Below, one piece after another: positions 58,103-64,000 of a stretch of DNA of 64,000 bases. The stretch is taken from NCBI GenBank assembly GCA_024364735.1, contig JAGFNQ010005203.1, forward strand, positions 156,719 through 220,718, written 5' to 3'. The DNA is from Boesenbergia rotunda. Lineage: Eukaryota; Streptophyta; Magnoliopsida; Zingiberales; Zingiberaceae. The translations under genes were made by a program, and so were the position numbers. Within the stretch, counting starts at the first letter, position 1. Every line of letters starts with the position of its first letter. The notes under the pieces are model-generated. The model saw only the letters and a program-made list of their open reading frames with translations. It was not told where the DNA came from and did not search any database.

Positions 58103-60400
58103 ATCTCCTCCTTTTTGATGTTTGACAATAACTTAAGTTAGATTGGTTTAAAGGGGCTAACTTACTGTCTTTGGGAAAAAATGATATGAGTTTTGAAACT
58201 CCATTTTTGATTTTTGGGAGAAAATTTTCCTAACTTCTAACTTAAGCACACCTCTCCCCCTTTGTCATACATCAAAAAAAAATCAAAAAATACTTGCACC
58301 AACAATGAACACCTTTGGTTCTTTTTGAAGATGCTAATAAATTTTTGAAAGCATAGCATAAAACTAATACTTAAGTATTTTGAATTCAGAAAAGACAATT
58401 TTTTTGAGAAAATACCGGATTTTTGAAGGTCCAAATATTTTGAAAAATGATCTTTTGAAGGTTTTGAGAGAATAGATTGAGCAGTTTTGAAAGATATTTT
58501 GAAAAATATAAGTTTTTCTGACAAATATTATACATATTTTGCAAGTACTAACTATTTTTGAAAAAGATGAGACTTTGAAAAATATAAGTAATTTTTGCAA
58601 AGAATTATGCATTTTGAAAGTATACTATTTTACTTGACTTGGTTTCTTTTCCAGTCTGACACAATCCTAGGAAATCTTGTTAACTTACAAGAACATTTTC
58701 CTAAGTGTCCTGGAAATTTTTCAAACTCAAGTAAATATAAAAATAATTGCATAAGTCACAAAACTTCAGAAAAATAGTGAGTATATTTTGAAAAATGAAT
58801 AAATTTTTGAAGTCATAATACTTGATTTGGTTTATCTTCCAGTCTGACACAATCATAGGAAGCCTTGTTGACTACAAGGACATTTTCCTAAGTGTCCTGG
58901 AGAATTTTTCAACTCATGCTAAACATTATTTCAAATTTTTGAAAATAATAGTATATTTTTTTGTTTTGGGAAAATTAATAGTATTTTGAAAGAATACTTA
59001 CGTTTTCAACAGGATTTGAAAGTACCGCGCATGAAAACGTTTGAAATATTCAATAAGTCTTTTAATTTGACCTCCCCCTAAACTTGACCCAGTCCTGGGA
59101 AGCTTGTTGACCACAAGTACTCTTCCTCTGAGTCTTAAGGTTTGATTCAGTTCAAAAGAATAATAATTTTCAAAATAATTTAACACTTGTTAGACTCCCC
59201 CTAAATTTGACACGTCCTAGGAGTCCTTGAAGATCATAAAGTGGACCTTTCCTCTATGTCTTTAGGGTTTATCAAAGTCAAAGAAACGATAATTTTCAAG
59301 TAGATAAATTTTGAAGCCACAATTTGAAAAGAAGATAATTTTGAAAACATATGTAATGCAAATTAAGGTGCTGTTTTCGAAAAATATTTTTAATAAAAAT
59401 AAAAAAACACTCCCCCTGCATCCAACACCGTTTGACTCTAACTAAGTGCCTTAAGGAACTTTAGTGTTATCCTAAGAGGCTTGTGTCTAATTGAGTGAGT
59501 TAAAATTTTTTCAAAGGATATAATTTTTGAAGACATATAATGTACATATATTCAATCAGACAAGCATAAATTCCATAAAAACATTATTATGTTGAAGCAC
59601 TATTTTGAAAATATATTTTTATGAAAATATTCTATCAATTTTGAAAAACAATTTTGAAAAAAATTTTCAATTCATTAGTCCTTAACATCTCACCCATTTT
59701 AGATGTATCAATACAACAAGCATGGTTATCTTATAGGTGTATTGTAAGATGCTTGAATCATTTTTCTTAATTTATTAACTCTAAGATTTAATTGAAGCTT
59801 GTGTTAGATTTGAATTTGGCAAGAAGTAACTTGAATTTGAATTTCAAAAATTGGCTTCCAGGTCTTGGCAAGGCACTTGGCCGTAGCCTTATTGGATCAT
59901 CAACCCTTTCCTTTACAAAGCCTTTTAATGAAATTTCATTTTCAAAATCACTTTTTGAAAAATTCTGATCTAACTAGTTTGGGTCTTGGATCGGTAGCTT
60001 CGGCTAGTTCCGCCAAGATGGCTTCCCTAACGTACTATCATCTCACCTCCACCCAATACTAGGTTGATCAAGTTTCAATCATTCTTTTTCCTATAGCCGT
60101 TCTAAATTATGCATAAAATTTAAATATGAATGACATGTCATATTTAAAATAAATAGCAAATGCATGACATGGCAATTATGCATGAGTCAACCAATTCAAG
60201 TTATTTTATTTAAGTTTCAAAGAATGTATCAAATTCCCGATTTGATACATATCGAGTGAACCCGCGAATATGTCAACCCACTTTGACATATTTAATGTTA
60301 TTAATTTTAATTGTTATAGTTTGGGTAAAATTTTATTTTAGTTTGAGTAATTTAAGATTTTAGTTGAGTTCAGGTTAATTAAGAGTTGATTGGATTAGAA
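58103..60400 (-). other. 3' untranslated region of J with repeated units and polypurine tracts
   Basis: No gene. Degenerate units sharing CAGTCTGACACAATCCTAGG...TTTTCCTAAGTGTCCTGG recur near 58,650, 58,841, 59,080, 59,205 and 59,411. Polypurine tracts (CTCCCCC on plus) lie near 58,107, 58,253, 59,072, 59,196 and 59,411. The right part (59,430-60,400) is AT-rich and unrecognised. Confidence 0.75.
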
Positions 60401-61495
60401 AAATAATTAATTAATTGAAAATGAATTTAAGCTTCAATTAATTTGGATTAAATTAAATTTGAATTTGAATTTAATTTAAATTTAAATTTCGAATTTAATT
60501 TAAATTTGAATTTTAATTCAATTTAAGTTTGAATTTGAATTTAATTTAAATTTGAATTTGAATTTAATTTAAATTTGAATTTGAATTTAATTTAAATTTG
60601 AATTTCGAATTTTAAATTTGAATTTTGAATTTTAAATTGAATTTCAAATTTTAAATTTAAATTTCGAATTTTAAATTTGAATTTTAAATTTTAAATTTGA
60701 ATTTTAATTTAAATTTGAATTTTAATTTAATTTAAGTTTGAATTTGAATTTAATTTAAATTTGAATTTGAATTTAAATTTGAATTTGAATTTTAAATTTG
60801 AATTTCGAATTTTAAATTTGAATGTTAATTTTAATTTTAATTTTAATTTAATTTAAGTTTGAATTTGAATTTAATTTAAATTTGAATTTGAATTTAATTT
60901 AAATTTGAATTTGAATTTAAATTTGAATTAAAGTTTGAATTTGAAATTAATTTAAATTTGAATTTGAATTTAAATTAAATTTTAATTTAAGTTTGAATTT
61001 TAATTTAATTTAAGTTTGAATTTGAATTTAATTTAAATTTGAATTTAAATTTGAATTTAATTTAAGTTTGAATTTGAATTTAATTTTAATTTGAATTTGA
61101 ATTTGAATTTAATTTAAATTTGAATTTGAATTTAAATTTGAATTTGAATTTTAAATTAGAATTTCGAATTTTAAATTTGAATTTCGAATTTTAAATCTGA
61201 ATGTTAATTTAAATTTGAATTTTAATTTAATTTAAGATTTAATTTGAATTTAATTAAGATTAATTTGAATTTAATTAAGATTTTAATTAAGATTTAATTA
61301 AGATTTAATTTGAATTTAATTAAGATTTAATTTGAATTTAATTAAGATTTAATTATGATTTAATTTGAATTTAATTATGATTTAATTAAGATTTAATTTG
61401 AATTTAATTAAGATTTAATTTAGATTTAATTTGAATTTAATTAATATTTAATTTGAATTTAATTAAGATTTAATTAAGATTTTATTTGAAATTAA
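60400..61495. repeat. AT-only low-complexity array (GAATTT-based)
   Basis: About 1.1 kb made of TTTGAA and TTTAA words, locally a 22-bp unit (TTAATTTAAATTTGAATTTGAA), changing to TTAATTAAGATTTAATTTGAA from about 61,220. The plus strand has almost no C and only G as GAA, a strong strand bias. It begins right after the stop of the zinc-knuckle frame, inside J. Confidence 0.9.
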
Positions 61496-62499
61496 TTAAT
61501 AATTGTGGGTTTAAATTCATCATTTTCATTATTTCGAAAATGTCTTTTTCATTTTTGTCTTTCTTTTCAAGTTTTTCTAATAATTTTGATTTATTTGAAT
61601 TTTTGTAATTTTTATTGATTATGACTTTTATCTTAGATAGTTCCATATCCTCCTTAAGATTAGATCTTTCTATATCCTCACAGTAGGTGGAGTAGAATGG
61701 GCCAGTAGTTAAAGTTTTATAATAATATTCAATATTATCTATAATTAGGTTATCATCTAGGAGAATTTTATCTTTATTATCCTCAAGAATATTTTCAACA
61801 AAATCTTCTTTATCCTCAAGATTTTCAATAATTTTAGAATTATCTTTAAGGTTTTCAAATTTAAATTCGGAATTATCCTTAGGATTTTCAAATTTGAATT
61901 CCAAATTATCCTTAGGATTAATTTTGTCTAAATTAAAATTATCAGAACTAATTTTATCAGAAAAATTATCAGAATTAATTTTCTCAGAATAGTTATCAGA
62001 ATTAATTTTTTCAGAATTAAAGTTATCAGAATTAGTTTTATCAGATAAATTATCAAAGTTAATTTTATTGATTTCTGAATTGATATTCTGAATTAAATAA
62101 TTAATTTCTAATATTTTGGTCATATTCACGTTTTGTAATTTAACATGCAAAAAGTTAATTTTACTATGTAGTAAATCTACTTTACCAGAAAAATTAACTA
62201 CTTTATCACATGGCAGTGCAGGAACTTGTAAAATTTTTGGAACATAAATCTTGTGTACCTTCGCCGGACACTTGTTTTTGTAATGTCTATATTTTTCGCA
62301 CTTGAAGCATTGCACGTGATCCTTGTTTTTCCGGACTCCTGGCGCTGGTATCTCCTTTGCCGCCGGTGACGAACGATTCTTATGAGTAGGGCACTGATTT
62401 TTATAGTGCCCTCTCTCCCTGCACGTGAAACATATAATATGGAATTTAAAAATGGATATTTTAAAATTAAAAGTACCTGATTCACCCCTGGGCTCCCCC
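61482..62499 (-). pseudogene. Element J gag-like remnant: double CCHC zinc knuckle with Asn/Asp/Lys-rich repeat tail
   Basis: The frame opens at about 62,499 after an in-frame TGA and runs to the stop at 61,482. There is no ATG near its start; GTG at about 62,315 precedes the second knuckle. Two knuckles, CFTCRERGHYKNQC (about 62,430) and CFKCEKYRHYKNKC (about 62,308), are followed by a hydrophobic/basic stretch, then about four repeats of INSDNFSDK type, KDNSEFKFEN repeats and an acidic/basic charged tail ending LLINFK. The capsid region expected between primer site and knuckle is missing: only about 120 bp separate them. Nucleic-acid binding is the only role the sequence supports. Confidence 0.75.
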
Positions 62500-62554
62500 C
62501 CTCAACTCCTGGCGTCTTTGCTCTGTCGGCGGTTAGTCCGGTGAAGAGCGGCTC

Positions 62555-62567
62555 GGCTCTGATACCA
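62555..62567 (-). promoter_or_regulatory. Primer binding site of element J
   Basis: Minus-strand TGGTATCAGAGCC, two bases from the 5' LTR. Confidence 0.9.
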
Positions 62568-62569
62568 AT

Positions 62570-64000
62570 TGTTGGACCGGTGTCGTCGATAGAGGGGGGG
62601 GGGTGAATATCGACCGTGAAAATCTTCGCGAGAACTTCGTTCGTAAAACTACTCAGATCGTTAGTGCAGCGGAAAATAAAAACAAACAGAACACAGGTAC
62701 ACAAGGGATTTTTACTTGGTTCCCGACCCCCCAGGGTCAGTACATCCAAGGCCTATGCACGGGAACGCCCATCCACTATTGGTCTCCTTTCCGGACTTTC
62801 CGGAGGCGGAGAAACCCGACTTACAGTGCAATATTACAATCAAAATATAATGAAAATTAATTACAGTATAATTAAAGCAAACCGAATAGAACAATATTGA
62901 AAACTCGGCCGATCTGGACCTTCGAAGTGCCGCACACTTCCTCCTGGAGCCTCCCGATCATAAAGCCTCATTTCTAGCGCGTTGCTGTCAGTCAGAATGC
63001 TTGGAATGGTTCTTGGAAGTCGTGTCTGAAGCAGAGGGGTCGAAGCCCCTTATATAGGCCTCCTGGGGGCGCCCCGGACGCTGGGGGCGCCCCGGACGCT
63101 GGGGGCGCCCCGGAAGACTTAGCAACCCTTATCCTTGCGCCTACTTCGCCGCAGGTGATAAGTTCTTTGACCAGGGAGCCCCGAGCATCCCGGGCGCCCT
63201 CTTGAGCGCTTATCCTGTGCTTCGGACTCGCAGCAGCGAAGGCTGCTCTCTTAGCTCTGTCTGGGGGCGCCCTCAACACTGGGGGCGCCCTGGTGCATGG
63301 AGGCGCCCCCACTGCTGGGGGCGCCCTGGTTGCATGGGGGCGCCCCCAATGATAGGGGCGCCCTGCTTAGGGCCTCCGACAGCTTTTTGCCTGGTTTAAC
63401 TGCTTTGTCTCCGGTTCTTGATACCTGCAAGATACACAAACACAAAGCATGGATACATATAATATTAGCCTTAGTGACTTGGTTCGGACTTCGGATTTGC
63501 ACGAAACCCTAGGTCGAACCGGCACGAGTTCCTATTCCTGAGAACTCGCCCTTCACCTACTCCTTTCAGGAGACGGTTGCCACCCAGTCCTTCGGGTGGA
63601 CTTTTGCTTAGCTTCCGATACCTCGAGACGCCCAAACCCTGACCCGTCTCTACTCCTGTCCTTAGTCATCGCTCAGCTAAGTTGCTTAGTCCTTCGGACC
63701 AAGTCTTCATTCCCTAGTAGTCCTTCGCCAGGTGCCTAGCAGCCCTTCGCTAGGTCTTTGTTACCAAGCGGTCCTTCGCCTGGTGCCTTAGGAATCCTTC
63801 GCTAGGTCTTCTATGCCTAGCAGCCATTCGCTAGGTGCCTAGCAACCCTTCGCTAGGTCTTCTATGCCTAGTAGTCCTTCACTAGGTGCCTAGCAGCCCT
63901 TCGCTAGGTCTTAGGGTTACGATACCTAGCAGCCCTTCGCTAGGTCTTGGGGTTTCGATACCTAGCAGCCCTTCGCTAGGTGCCTAGCAGCCCTTCGCTA
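62570..64000 (-). repeat. 5' LTR of element J, partial
   Basis: Same start (TGTTGGACCGGTG) as the 3' LTR and close to it throughout. GGCGCC at 63,068, 63,086, 63,104 and at 63,266, 63,284, 63,302, 63,320, 63,339, 63,357; TATA box at 63,048-63,058; hairpin array from about 63,715 to the window edge. It carries one more GGCGCC unit in each block than the 3' LTR. About 190 bp remain outside. Confidence 0.92.

Larger units (their letters stand above)
56479..64000 (-). mobile_element. Sirevirus-like non-autonomous element J, runs off the window
   Basis: Reverse orientation: 3' LTR 56,479-58,102, 3' non-coding region with several polypurine tracts, AT-only array, zinc-knuckle frame, primer site and the beginning of the 5' LTR (62,570 onward; about 190 bp more expected). 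The internal region is 4.5 kb without capsid, protease, integrase, RT or RNase H. Left target site CATAG (56,474-56,478). Same family as D. Confidence 0.9.

Overview
The window looks like intergenic DNA from a flowering plant with a large, repeat-rich nuclear genome. I see no host gene, rRNA, functional tRNA or CRISPR array. Almost every base can be assigned to LTR retrotransposons. Three kinds are present: Ty3/Gypsy chromoviruses of the Tekay/Del type (integrase followed by a chromodomain; LTRs of 3.4-3.85 kb ending in GTTACA or GTGACA), Sirevirus-like Ty1/Copia elements (initiator-Met primer site, UBN2-type gag, several polypurine tracts, palindrome-rich LTRs), and one Tork/Angela/TAR-like Copia. 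The species cannot be fixed from this sequence. Clade names rest on motif recognition, not on a tree.

Left half (1-31,494), a nest. D, a Sirevirus-like element of which only the 3' end and 3' LTR are here (28,039-30,475), is interrupted by Copia A (2,769-28,038). A is interrupted in its RNase H region by Tekay element B (8,501-25,530; near-match duplication GCCGG/GCCAG). B is interrupted by reverse-oriented Sirevirus-like C (13,278-20,705; exact duplication ATCCT). The 5' LTR of A is also cut by another Tekay-type LTR, E (1-2,768). D itself appears to sit in a decayed Sirevirus-like LTR (30,476-31,223).

Middle (31,495-53,184). Tekay element F (reverse) has nearly complete gag-pol, but its 5' LTR stops after 165 bp at a single N (40,442), a likely assembly join. 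Seven bases later starts element G (40,449-50,009; exact duplication GTATT), a short internally deleted relative of B and F. G lies in a Sirevirus-like LTR (I, to 50,679), which in turn cuts the gag of Sirevirus-like H (50,680-53,184).

Right (53,185-64,000). Unclassified LTR-like DNA leads into a second nest: Copia LTR L (54,458), Sirevirus-like LTR M (55,962), Tekay-like LTR K (56,251) and Sirevirus-like element J (56,479 to beyond the window end). J has no capsid or pol coding; it keeps a double zinc knuckle with an Asn-rich repetitive tail, then 1.1 kb of AT-only low-complexity DNA.

The most interesting signals lie in non-coding LTR DNA: phased palindromes just upstream of TATA boxes (CAGTCGACTG pairs 19 bp apart in C and H; GGCGCC every 18-19 bp in D, I and J), hairpin arrays with compensatory base changes, conserved intron-like splice pairs inside Tekay LTRs, an antisense tRNA-like module in the Tekay LTRs, a hairpin at the Tekay U5 end, and an AT-rich module that replaces gag-RT in both B and G. 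Several elements cannot move alone: C's 5' LTR has lost its TATA box, and most early stops can be read as C-to-T changes at CAG or CGA codons, as expected of methylated, silenced repeats.
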